A stretch of DNA of 45,918 nt from Chloroflexota bacterium (lineage in GTDB: Bacteria; Chloroflexota; Anaerolineae; Aggregatilineales; Phototrophicaceae), in NCBI GenBank assembly GCA_013388735.1, contig JACAES010000034.1, forward strand, positions 1 to 45,918, given 5' to 3'. Both the position numbers and the translations under genes were made by a program. A model generated the notes under the pieces. It worked only from the letters and a program-made list of their open reading frames with translations, was not told the DNA's origin and made no database searches. The stretch's first letter is position 1; each line of letters opens with the position of its first letter. Shown here piece by piece: positions 18,194-26,197 of this stretch.

Positions 18194-18410
18194 AACCCCG
18201 ACGACCTTTCCATGTGCTTATTTCGAGTTTAATTGTATTGTATTTCCAGAGTCGCGGCGAATAACTGGCCGTCTGCCGGCGCCTGGCCGTATCCTGGATT
18301 CACCGCCGGGGCGAACTGGATTTTAAAGCATTTGCAGCCGAGTCTTAACACATAACCCGTATGATCTCAGATTTGACGGGCTTTGATTGACCAACTTTGT
18401 GGGAGAAACC

Positions 18411-19940
18411 ATGAAAAAGACCATTCTGCTGCTTATCCTGATTGTCGTACTGTCTGCGCCGCTCCACGCGCAGGACGGCCTCACCCTGACGGTATTGGGC
18501 AGTTTTAATCACGGCGCATACGACGAAGGCGCGGCTGAAATCGCGGCCTACGACGCCGCCTCCAAAACCGTTTATGTGGTGAACGGCGACAGCAAGACCA
18601 TTGACCTGCTCGACATCAGCGACCCGGCAGCACCCGCGCTGAAGAGCCAGATTGATGTAACCGCCTACGGGGACAGCGCCAACAGCGTGGCGGTTTATGA
18701 CGGCCTGGTCGCGGTGGCTATCGAGGCCGACCCCAAACAGGAACCGGGGCTGGTGGGCTTCTTTAATGCTGACGGCAGCTTCATCAGCAGTGTGCCGGTG
18801 GGCGCGCTGCCCGATATGCTGACCTTTACGCCCGATGGCAGCAAAGTGCTGACCGCCGACGAAGGCGAACCGAGCGACGATTACACTGTTGACCCGCTCG
18901 GCAGCGTAAGCATCATTGACCTGAGCGGCGGGGTGGAAAATGCCGCCGTGAGCACGCTCACCTTTGAGGGCATCGAACTCGACCCGACCATTCGGGTGTA
19001 TGGCCCCGGTGCCAGCGCCGCCCAGGACATCGAACCGGAACATATCGCCGTATCGCCCGACGGCAGCACAGCCTACGTAACACTTCAGGAAAACAACGCC
19101 CTGGCCGTGATTGACATCAACGCCGGTGCGATCGTATCGGTCATCCCGCTGGGCTTCAAAGACCACAGCCAGCCCGGTAACGAACTCGATGCCGGCAAAG
19201 ATGATGGCGTGGTGAACATCGCCAGCTGGCCGCTGCTGGGCATGTACCAGCCGGACGGCATCGCCGCTTATAACGTCGGCGACGCGCTGTATCTGGTGAC
19301 GGCCAACGAAGGCGACACCCGCGAGTATGACGGTTACAGCGAAGAAGGCGAACTGGGCGAAACCCCGGTTGACGAAGACTTCCCCGGCCTGGCCGACCTG
19401 CTGACCGAAGACGCCATCCTGGGCCTGGAGATCGTGACTTCCATCGGCGACACCGATGGCGACGGCGATCTTGACCAGTTGTACCTGCCCGGCGCGCGCT
19501 CGTTCTCCATCTGGGCAAGCGACGGGACACTGGTGTTTGACAGCGGCGCGGATTTCGAGCGCATCACGGCGGAAGCCTTCCCCGATGACTTCAACAGCAC
19601 CAACGATGAAAACGGCGACTTCGACGGTCGCAGCGACAACAAAGGCCCCGAACCGGAAGGCGTCGCGCTGGGTGAAATCAACGGGCGCATGTACGCCTTC
19701 ATCGGGTTGGAACGCATCGGCGGCGTTATGGTTTATGACATCACCGACCCGATGGCCGTCAGCTACGTGACCTACGTCAACAACCGCGACTTCAGCGGCG
19801 ACGCCGAAGCAGGTACGGCTGGCGACCTGGGGCCGGAAGGCCTGCTGTTCATCCCGGCGGCCACCAGCCCCAACGGCGCGAATCTGCTGGTTGTAACCAA
19901 CGAAATCAGCGGCACGACCACCATCTACGAAATTCAGTAG
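18411..19940 (+). CDS. Secreted choice-of-anchor-I family beta-propeller protein
   Basis: A clear signal peptide (MKKTILLLILIVVLSAPLHA) directs export. The mature part of about 490 residues has propeller-like repeats: AEIAAYDAASKTVYVVNGDS, DGLVAVAIEADPKQE, LTFTPDGSKVLTADEGEP, EHIAVSPDGSTAYVTLQENN, GDALYLVTANEGDTREYDG and GRMYAFIGLERIGG. These match choice-of-anchor-I proteins, related to phytase-like esterases. A Ca-binding-like DTDGDGDLDQ segment lies near residue 350. GGGAG sits 5 bases before the ATG. A strong hairpin and then a secreted phytase gene follow. A role in phosphate-ester turnover is inferred only from this context. Confidence 0.82.
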   Translation: MKKTILLLILIVVLSAPLHAQDGLTLTVLGSFNHGAYDEGAAEIAAYDAASKTVYVVNGDSKTIDLLDISDPAAPALKSQIDVTAYGDSANSVAVYDGLVAVAIEADPKQEPGLVGFFNADGSFISSVPVGALPDMLTFTPDGSKVLTADEGEPSDDYTVDPLGSVSIIDLSGGVENAAVSTLTFEGIELDPTIRVYGPGASAAQDIEPEHIAVSPDGSTAYVTLQENNALAVIDINAGAIVSVIPLGFKDHSQPGNELDAGKDDGVVNIASWPLLGMYQPDGIAAYNVGDALYLVTANEGDTREYDGYSEEGELGETPVDEDFPGLADLLTEDAILGLEIVTSIGDTDGDGDLDQLYLPGARSFSIWASDGTLVFDSGADFERITAEAFPDDFNSTNDENGDFDGRSDNKGPEPEGVALGEINGRMYAFIGLERIGGVMVYDITDPMAVSYVTYVNNRDFSGDAEAGTAGDLGPEGLLFIPAATSPNGANLLVVTNEISGTTTIYEIQ

Positions 19941-19964
19941 TCTTTGGCTAACCTGGCTGGACTG

Positions 19965-19992
19965 CGATGGGGCGACTGCGGTCGCCCCATCG
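19965..19992 (+). terminator. Strong GC hairpin after the propeller gene
   Basis: CGATGGGGCGAC, a four-base loop (TGCG) and GTCGCCCCATCG form a perfect 12-bp stem, followed by TTATTTA. It lies in the 76-base gap before the phytase gene. It probably ends or attenuates transcription between the two secreted-protein genes. Confidence 0.78.
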
Positions 19993-20016
19993 TTATTTAA
20001 CGAGGTAAAAAGTGAC

Positions 20017-22083
20017 ATGTTCGTTAAACTGCTGTTTCTGGTTTTAGGTCTGCTGGTCGTGTTTCCCGCCGCCGCGCAGGACGCTGAAGTGCTGGACGTT
20101 TTCGCGGTGGCCGAGACAGACCCCTCGCCCGGCGACGGCGCGACCGCGCCGCTGATCTGGCTGCACCCCACCGATCTGGTGCAAAGCCTGGTGATCGGCA
20201 CCGACGATAACAGCGGCATCGGCGTTTATGATCTGGACGGGCGGCTGCTCAGTTTCGAGGAGCAGTATGGGCCGATGGGCGGCGCTGATCTGCGCTACGG
20301 ATTCGGCAGCCAGGGCGCGGCACTGATCGCGGCTGGCGTCAGCGACGAGGCGCGGATGGTGTTTTTCACCATCGAGCCGGAGACACGCGCGCTGGTACTG
20401 GTGGGCGAAGTGGCGACCAACATCCGGCTGGCCGGCGTCTGTCTGTATCACAGCCCGCTCACCCGCGTTTTTTACGCGGTGGGCTTCAGCGAGTATGGCG
20501 AGGTGGAGCAGTACGCCCTCAGCGAAGATGATGGCGAACTGAGACCGACGCTGGCACGCGCCATTAATGTGGGCGGCGAACTGGAAGGCTGCGCGACCGA
20601 TGATGCACTGCGCCGACTGTACTTTGCAGAAGGCGAAAATCTGGTCTGGCGCTACGGCGCAGAGCCGGAAGACGGCATCCAGCGCCGGATTGTGGACTTC
20701 GTGGGCGGGCATATTTCCGAGGAAATCGAAGGCTTGACGGTCTACACGACGGCAGATGCGGCTGGCTACCTGATTGTGACCAACGAAAAAGCCGATTCCC
20801 TGCTGCTGTACGAGCGTGCCGGGGATAACCGTTTCGTGGGCGAATTCCGCGTCCGCGCCGGCGAAACCGCCGATGCGGTGAGCGAACCGACCGGCGTGAC
20901 CGTCAGTAATCTTCCGCTCGACGCTCGTTTTCCCCAGGGGCTTTTTGTGACCAGCGACGACGTGAACAGCAGCCCCAACGGCAACAATAACTTCAAACTG
21001 GTTTCCTGGGCGGATGTTGCGGCGGGTCTGAGCCTGACGGTAGATACCACTTACGACCCCCGCGCCGGACAGTCAGCGGCGGCGCAGGACGCCGCAGCAG
21101 TGACCGCCCGCCTGGAAACCATCCCCGTCCCCACCGCCACCGACGCCGCCGACGACCCGGCTATCTGGGTGCATCCCGAAGACCGCGCCCTCAGTCTTAT
21201 CATTGGCACCGACAAGCGCAACGGCCTGGTCACGTACAACCTCGACGGCAGCGTGCAGCAGACCATCAACATCGGGCGCGTGAACAACGTGGATGTGCGC
21301 GATGGTTTTTCATTAAACGGACAGCCGATCAGCCTGGTGACGGCCACCAACCGCAGCGAGGGCAGCCTGGTCATCTACGCCGTTGATGTGGCGTCGCGCC
21401 AGTTGGTGGATGTGGCCGCGCGCGCCATCATCCCCGGCGTGGAAGAGGTGTACGGCGTTTGCATGTATACCAGCGCCATCAGCGGCAATCATTATGTTTT
21501 TGTCAACAGCGCCGACACCGGCGAGGTTGAACAGTATGAACTGTTTGAACAGGATGGACGGGTAGATGCCCGCCTGGTGCGCTCGTTTGTGGTCGGCAGC
21601 CAGACCGAAGGCTGCGCGGCGGACGATGCTCAGAGCGTGGTCTACATCGGCGAGGAAGCCGCCGGTCTGTGGAAGTACGGAGCAGAGCCGGACGCCGGCG
21701 AAGAACGCATCCTGGTGGACAGCACGGGCGAAGACGGCCACCTGACCGCCGATGTTGAAGGCGTGACAATTTACCCGATTGATGATGAAACGGGTTATAT
21801 CATCGTCTCCAGCCAGGGCAGCAGCACCTTCGTCGTTTACCAGCGCCAGGGCGACAATGCCTATATCGGCACATTCCGCATCGTTGAAAGCGCGGCGGCG
21901 GACGCCGTCAGCGGCACGGACGGTCTGGACGTGACGGCCTTCGCCCTGGGCGATCTGTTCCCCGACGGCGTGCTGGTCGTACAGGATGACCTGAACATCA
22001 GCCCGCAGGCCACGCAGAACTTCAAATTTGTTTCCTGGCGCGACATCGCCGACGCGCTGGGACTGACCGTCGCCCCGCGTTAA
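20017..22083 (+). CDS. Secreted tandem beta-propeller phytase
   Basis: A signal peptide (ending VVFPAAAQD) precedes two tandem beta-propeller phytase domains, about residues 25-350 and 360-688. Such enzymes release phosphate from phytate in a Ca-dependent way. The second domain keeps the family marks: DAADDPAIWVHPED, IIGTDKRNGLVTYNLDG, GRVNNVDVRDGF, EVYGVCMY, TEGCAADD and PDGVLVVQDD. In the first, DDPAIWVHP is replaced by ATAPLIWLHP, and the NNVDVR strand reads GGADLRYGF, so several metal or phosphate ligands look lost. Dual-domain phytases with a weak N-terminal domain are known. GAGGT precedes the ATG by 10 bases. Activity is inferred. Confidence 0.9.
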   Translation: MFVKLLFLVLGLLVVFPAAAQDAEVLDVFAVAETDPSPGDGATAPLIWLHPTDLVQSLVIGTDDNSGIGVYDLDGRLLSFEEQYGPMGGADLRYGFGSQGAALIAAGVSDEARMVFFTIEPETRALVLVGEVATNIRLAGVCLYHSPLTRVFYAVGFSEYGEVEQYALSEDDGELRPTLARAINVGGELEGCATDDALRRLYFAEGENLVWRYGAEPEDGIQRRIVDFVGGHISEEIEGLTVYTTADAAGYLIVTNEKADSLLLYERAGDNRFVGEFRVRAGETADAVSEPTGVTVSNLPLDARFPQGLFVTSDDVNSSPNGNNNFKLVSWADVAAGLSLTVDTTYDPRAGQSAAAQDAAAVTARLETIPVPTATDAADDPAIWVHPEDRALSLIIGTDKRNGLVTYNLDGSVQQTINIGRVNNVDVRDGFSLNGQPISLVTATNRSEGSLVIYAVDVASRQLVDVAARAIIPGVEEVYGVCMYTSAISGNHYVFVNSADTGEVEQYELFEQDGRVDARLVRSFVVGSQTEGCAADDAQSVVYIGEEAAGLWKYGAEPDAGEERILVDSTGEDGHLTADVEGVTIYPIDDETGYIIVSSQGSSTFVVYQRQGDNAYIGTFRIVESAAADAVSGTDGLDVTAFALGDLFPDGVLVVQDDLNISPQATQNFKFVSWRDIADALGLTVAPR

Positions 22084-22115
22084 GCCGGGGGGACGATTCG
22101 TTGATGCCGATGCCG

Positions 22116-22137
22116 GGGCGCGCCAGCGTGCGCGCCC
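22116..22137 (+). terminator. GC hairpin downstream of the phytase gene
   Basis: GGGCGCGC, a six-base loop and GCGCGCCC form an 8-bp perfect stem 33 bases after the phytase stop. There is no T run after it. It may stabilise the 3' end or stop transcription. Confidence 0.45.
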
Positions 22138-22217
22138 TGCGCCACTGGCCGACCTGTTACCTGAACGCACCCCAGAGCGATTGCATATCAAATCTTAACC
22201 AACTCATGGCCCTTTCA

Positions 22218-22320
22218 GACCCCTCCCCGGCCATCCCCGTATACGGGCAGGGGGACGAGTCACACAGACATTAATCCTCCCCCGTATACGGGGAGGTGTC
22301 CCAAAGGGACGGAGGGGGTC
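22218..22320. repeat. Palindromic REP-like element in a 382-base gap
   Basis: The gap 22084-22465 has no gene. Its centre is a nested palindrome. Outer arms are GACCCCTCC (22218-22226) and GGAGGGGGTC (22311-22320). Inside are two copies of CCCCGTATACGGG, the second within CCTCCCCCGTATACGGGGAGG, and a small stem GTCCC/GGGAC. A 10-base direct repeat, GAACGCACCC, lies on both sides (22163-22172 and 22368-22377). GCGATTGCATAT (22177-22188) and ATATGCGATTGC (22352-22363) form an imperfect inverted pair. This structure suggests a small non-coding repeat unit of about 215 bases. Whether it is mobile or a genome-wide repeat is not known from one copy. Confidence 0.65.
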
Positions 22321-22465
22321 GAAAAGCAGATTTAGAACACTTATACCATTTATATGCGATTGCCCTGGAACGCACCCTTCACTTGCTGCGCAGACCACCG
22401 GAACTCGATACAATAGCATTTAAACAAGCCTTGATTTTTTCCATAAATGGAAGGAGTTTTCTTCC

Positions 22466-24388
22466 TTGAAAATATTCGTTCCTGGGCGGATCTGCCTGCT
22501 CGGCGAGCATTCGGACTGGGCAGGCGGCTACCGCCGTATCAATACCGACATCGAAAAGGGATACGCGCTCATCACCGGCACGAACCAGGGCATCTATGCC
22601 GACATTCAGCCGCACCCAAACGCGCTGGTGCTGACCTCGACCACGCCCGACGGCACTTCGCACGGGCCTTACGAAATTCCGATGGAGCCGCAAGCTCTGT
22701 TGGAAGAAGCTCAGAAAGGCGGCTTCTGGAGTTACATTGCCGGGGTAGCCTACGAAGTCCTGACGCATTATCACGTGCGTGGGCTGGTCATCAACAACTA
22801 CAAAACCGATATGCCGGTCAAAAAAGGGCTGTCATCCAGCGCCGCCATCTGCGTGCTAACGGCGCGCGCCTTCAACCGCGTTTACGACCTGAAGATGACG
22901 GTGCGCGGCGAAATGGAGATGGCCTACCGGGGCGAAATCCTCACCCCGTCACGCTGCGGGCGCATGGATCAGGGCTGCGCTTTCGGCCAGCGACCGGTTC
23001 TGATGACCTTCGACGGCGACCGTCTGGACACCCACGAACTGCGCGTCAAAGGCGAACTGCACTTCGTCATCGTGGACTTACAGGCCAAAAAGGACACGAT
23101 GGAAATCCTGGCCCGGCTCAACCGCAGCTATCCCTTTGCCGAAACGGATGTCGAACGCGGCGTTCAGGAACTACTGGGGCCGATCAACCGACGCATTGTG
23201 CATGAGGCTATCAAGGCGCTGGAAGCCGGCGACGCGCAGCGCCTCGGCGCATTGATGACCGAAGCGCAGGCTTACTTCGACTGGTACGCCACCCCCGCCT
23301 GCCCGGAAGAACTGACCGCGCCGGTGCTGCACAGCGTCCTTAACTATGAGCCGCTTAAACCGCACATCTGGGGCGGCAAAGGCGTCGGCTCGCAGGGAGA
23401 CGGCACCGCGCAGTTCATCGCCCGCAGCGCCGCCGACCAGCAGGCCGTCATCGAAATCATCGAACGCGACCTGAAAATGCCCTGCCTCAGGCTCACCATT
23501 TCGCCCAGCACGAAGGTGCGTAAGGCGCTCATCCCGGCGGCGGGTTTTGGCACGCGCCTGTTCCCGGCCACCAAAGCCACCAAGAAGGAACTGTTCCCGG
23601 TGGTGGATCACGACGGCATCGCCAAACCGGCCATCCTCATCATCGTCGAAGAGGCGCTCGAAGCCGGCCTGGACGAGGTGATTATCATCGTCCAGGAACA
23701 CGACCTGCCGGCTTTCCAGTCCTTCTTCAACGAACAGGTGTCCATCGAAAACTACAATAAACTGCCGCCGCATTTTCAGGAATATTCGCGCCGCCTGCTG
23801 GATATGGGCAGCAAAGTCCGGTTCATCGTCCAGAACACGCAGGAAGGGCTGGGACATGCGGTCTACTGCGCCCGCGAGGCGCTGGCCGACGAGCCGTTTT
23901 TGCTGATGCTGGGCGATCACATCTACCGCTCAACCGGCGACCGCTCCTGCGCGCGGCAGTTGGTGGACGCCTACAACCAGCACAATACCAGCGTCGTCGG
24001 CCTGCGCCGCACGCCTGAAGACCAGATTTTCAACTTCGGCACAGTGACCGGCGTCTGGCTCAACCCGAACCAACTGTTGAATATCACCGAGTTCGCGGAA
24101 AAGCCGACCGTCGAATATGCCCGCGAAAACCTGCGCGTGCCGGTTTTGCCGGACGACGAATACCTGACCCTGTTCGGCCAGTACATCATCAAACCCCAGG
24201 TGTTCGATTACCTGGAAGAACATATCCAGAACAACGTGCGCGAGCGCGGCGAGTTTCAGTTGACTTCGGCGCTCGACCGGCTGCGCCGCGAGGACGGTTT
24301 CCTGGGGTTAATCATGGCCGGTAAACGCTACGACATCGGCCTGCCGGATTATTATCTGGAAACCCTGCAAACCTTCCGGCGTGATTAA
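22466..24388 (+). CDS. Fused GHMP sugar kinase and GalU-type UTP-sugar-1-P uridylyltransferase
   Basis: One 640-residue protein joins two enzymes. The N-terminal GHMP kinase (about residues 1-345) has motif 1 (PGRICLLGEHSDWAGG), motif 2 (PVKKGLSSSAA, about 117-127) and motif 3 (GGKGVGSQGDGTAQF, from 303). The C-terminal part (about 350-640) is a GalU-like nucleotidyltransferase with AAGFGTRLFPATK and KKELFPVVD, then NTQEGLGHAV, LLMLGDHIY, ITEFAEKP and GKRYDIGLPDYY. Together they could turn a free sugar into a sugar-1-phosphate and then a UDP-sugar. The start is TTG, with GGAAGGAG 9 bases upstream; the ribosome site can pair with bases next to the start. The sugar is unknown. Confidence 0.85.
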   Translation: MKIFVPGRICLLGEHSDWAGGYRRINTDIEKGYALITGTNQGIYADIQPHPNALVLTSTTPDGTSHGPYEIPMEPQALLEEAQKGGFWSYIAGVAYEVLTHYHVRGLVINNYKTDMPVKKGLSSSAAICVLTARAFNRVYDLKMTVRGEMEMAYRGEILTPSRCGRMDQGCAFGQRPVLMTFDGDRLDTHELRVKGELHFVIVDLQAKKDTMEILARLNRSYPFAETDVERGVQELLGPINRRIVHEAIKALEAGDAQRLGALMTEAQAYFDWYATPACPEELTAPVLHSVLNYEPLKPHIWGGKGVGSQGDGTAQFIARSAADQQAVIEIIERDLKMPCLRLTISPSTKVRKALIPAAGFGTRLFPATKATKKELFPVVDHDGIAKPAILIIVEEALEAGLDEVIIIVQEHDLPAFQSFFNEQVSIENYNKLPPHFQEYSRRLLDMGSKVRFIVQNTQEGLGHAVYCAREALADEPFLLMLGDHIYRSTGDRSCARQLVDAYNQHNTSVVGLRRTPEDQIFNFGTVTGVWLNPNQLLNITEFAEKPTVEYARENLRVPVLPDDEYLTLFGQYIIKPQVFDYLEEHIQNNVRERGEFQLTSALDRLRREDGFLGLIMAGKRYDIGLPDYYLETLQTFRRD

Positions 24389-24416
24389 GGATCTGCCCAT
24401 AAGCGGATTGGACATG

Positions 24417-24443
24417 TAGGGGAAGGTCTGAGACCATCCCCTA
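24417..24443 (+). terminator. Hairpin after the fusion gene
   Basis: TAGGGGA/TCCCCTA and an inner GGTC/GACC stem, with one A-A mismatch and a three-base loop, form a stable hairpin 28 bases after the stop. No T run follows, so it is only a likely 3' end. Confidence 0.5.
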
Positions 24444-24491
24444 ATAAGACCCTTGTCCCAAAATCTGTTTACAGACAGAACCCAAAAGAAT

Positions 24492-24513
24492 GAGGGCGCT
24501 GTGACGCGCCCTC
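24492..24513 (-). terminator. Terminator hairpin of the PEP carboxykinase operon
   Basis: GAGGGCGC, a six-base loop and GCGCCCTC form an 8-bp stem. On the - strand it comes 10 bases after the pckA stop and is followed by the T-rich run ATTCTTTT, as expected for intrinsic termination. It may also act on the + strand. Confidence 0.68.
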
Positions 24514-24523
24514 GATTTACCGA

Positions 24524-26197
24524 TCAATCCAGCCTGGCAGTGGATAATTCGCCGTGCGCCAGCGGCCCGGCCATCACCAGTTCCGGCGGGCATTCCGCCG
24601 CGTATTTCCTGAAGTTGGCGATGAAACGCGCCGCCAGCTGACGGTACTGATCCCAGTAGGCATCCTGGTTGTTCCAGGCGCGCGAGGGGTACAGCACATC
24701 TTCCGGCAGGCCATCGAGCTGTTTGGGAACCTCGAAGCCGAACACCGGGTCGGTATAAAACTCAGCGTTATTCAGCGAGCCGGACAGCGCCGCGTTCAGC
24801 AGCGCCCGCGTATACCGGATGCTGATACGCTTGCCGATGCCATACGGGCCGCCCACCCAGCCGGTGTTAATCAGCCAGCAGGTCGCGCCGTAACGCTCCA
24901 CCTTGCGCTTGAGCAGATCGGCATAGACCCAGGGATGGTGTACCATGAACGGCGCGCCGAAACAGGTGCTGAAGGTCACTTCCGGCTGCGCGCCGACCCC
25001 CGCTTCCGTCCCGGCGATTTTGGACGTATAGCCGGAGATGAAGTGGTAAAGCGCCTGGTCGGGCGTCAGCCGCGCGATGGGCGGCATCACGCCCTGGGCA
25101 TCGCAGGTCAGCAGCAGGATGTTTTTAGGATGCCCGCCGACCTTGCTAGGCACGGCATTATCAATGTATTCCAGCGGGTACGAAGCGCGGGTGTTCTCGG
25201 TCAGGCGGTCGTCGTCCAGGTCAATCTTGCGCGTCACCGGGTCGTAAACCACGTTTTCGAGAATCGCGCCAAAGCGGTGAATGGCGGCGTAAATCTGCGG
25301 CTCTGCCGTTGCCGAAAGCTGGATGACCTTCGCGTAACAGCCGTTCTCGAAGTTAAAAATGCCCTCGTCGCTCCAGCCGTGTTCGTCGTCGCCGATCAGC
25401 CCGCGCGACGGGTCGGCGGACAGCGTGGTTTTGCCCGTCCCGGACAGGCCGAAAAACAGCGCCGTGTCACCTTCCGCGCCGGTATTGGCCGAGCAGTGCA
25501 TACTCATCACGCCCTGGAGCGGCAGCAGATAGTTTAACACCGTGAAGATTGACTTTTTGATCTCGCCCGCGTAGGCCGTCCCGCCGATCAGGCACAGCCG
25601 CTGCTCGAAGTTCAGGACGATAAACGTGCCGGTGCGCGTTGAATCAATCGGCTCGTAAGCCTTAAACGACGGCACGCAGATCAGCGTGAAATCCGGGATA
25701 TGCTGGCGATAGGCTTCGCGGCTCTGGGGCAGGACGAACATATTCTGGCAGAACAGGCTGTGCCAGGCATACTCGGTGATGATCCGAACCGGCAGCCGGT
25801 ATTCCGGCTGCGCCCCGGCAAAACAGTCCTGCACGAAAACATCCTTGCCTTGCAGAAAACCCTGCATCCGGCTGAAAATTTCCGCGAACTTATCGGCGGC
25901 GATAGGCCGGTTATATTCGCCCCACCAGACGTGGTTTTCCGAACTCGGCTCGCGCACGATGAATTTGTCCGCCGCCGCCCGCGAGGTGAACTTGCCGGTA
26001 TTCACCACCACCGGGCCGTGTTTGGCGATCTGTCCCTCACGGCGGAAGGTGATTTCTTCGTACAGCGGCTCCGGCGGCAGATTCCAGTAAATCGTATTCA
26101 GGTTCGTCAGGCCGTGATTTTCCAATCCGAAGTCGGCCTTCAGCTCTTTCGCCTGATCCTGAGCGGGCGTTTTGATGTTCAGTAAGTTGTTACTCAT
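24524..26197 (-). CDS. pckA: Phosphoenolpyruvate carboxykinase (ATP)
   Basis: Converts oxaloacetate and ATP to PEP, CO2 and ADP, the entry step of gluconeogenesis. The 557-residue length and motifs fit the ATP-dependent family: R133-type EYRLPVRI, YAGEIKKSIF with the metal-site lysine pair 214-215, H234 in MSMHCSAN, the P-loop GLSGTGKTTLS (250-260), kinase-2 LIGDDEHGW (267-275), and TENTRASYPLEYI. The start overlaps the stop of the aminotransferase by four bases (ATGA), so the two are coupled. This pairing links oxaloacetate made from aspartate to PEP. An unusually long tail is absent. Identification is secure. Confidence 0.97.
   Translation of the reverse strand: MSNNLLNIKTPAQDQAKELKADFGLENHGLTNLNTIYWNLPPEPLYEEITFRREGQIAKHGPVVVNTGKFTSRAAADKFIVREPSSENHVWWGEYNRPIAADKFAEIFSRMQGFLQGKDVFVQDCFAGAQPEYRLPVRIITEYAWHSLFCQNMFVLPQSREAYRQHIPDFTLICVPSFKAYEPIDSTRTGTFIVLNFEQRLCLIGGTAYAGEIKKSIFTVLNYLLPLQGVMSMHCSANTGAEGDTALFFGLSGTGKTTLSADPSRGLIGDDEHGWSDEGIFNFENGCYAKVIQLSATAEPQIYAAIHRFGAILENVVYDPVTRKIDLDDDRLTENTRASYPLEYIDNAVPSKVGGHPKNILLLTCDAQGVMPPIARLTPDQALYHFISGYTSKIAGTEAGVGAQPEVTFSTCFGAPFMVHHPWVYADLLKRKVERYGATCWLINTGWVGGPYGIGKRISIRYTRALLNAALSGSLNNAEFYTDPVFGFEVPKQLDGLPEDVLYPSRAWNNQDAYWDQYRQLAARFIANFRKYAAECPPELVMAGPLAHGELSTARLD

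Noticed and set aside
18345-20219. 624-residue open frame on the - strand
   Set aside because: It lies opposite the secreted propeller gene, which has a signal peptide, a ribosome site and family motifs. The antisense frame shows no known domain and is a by-product of high GC codon bias.
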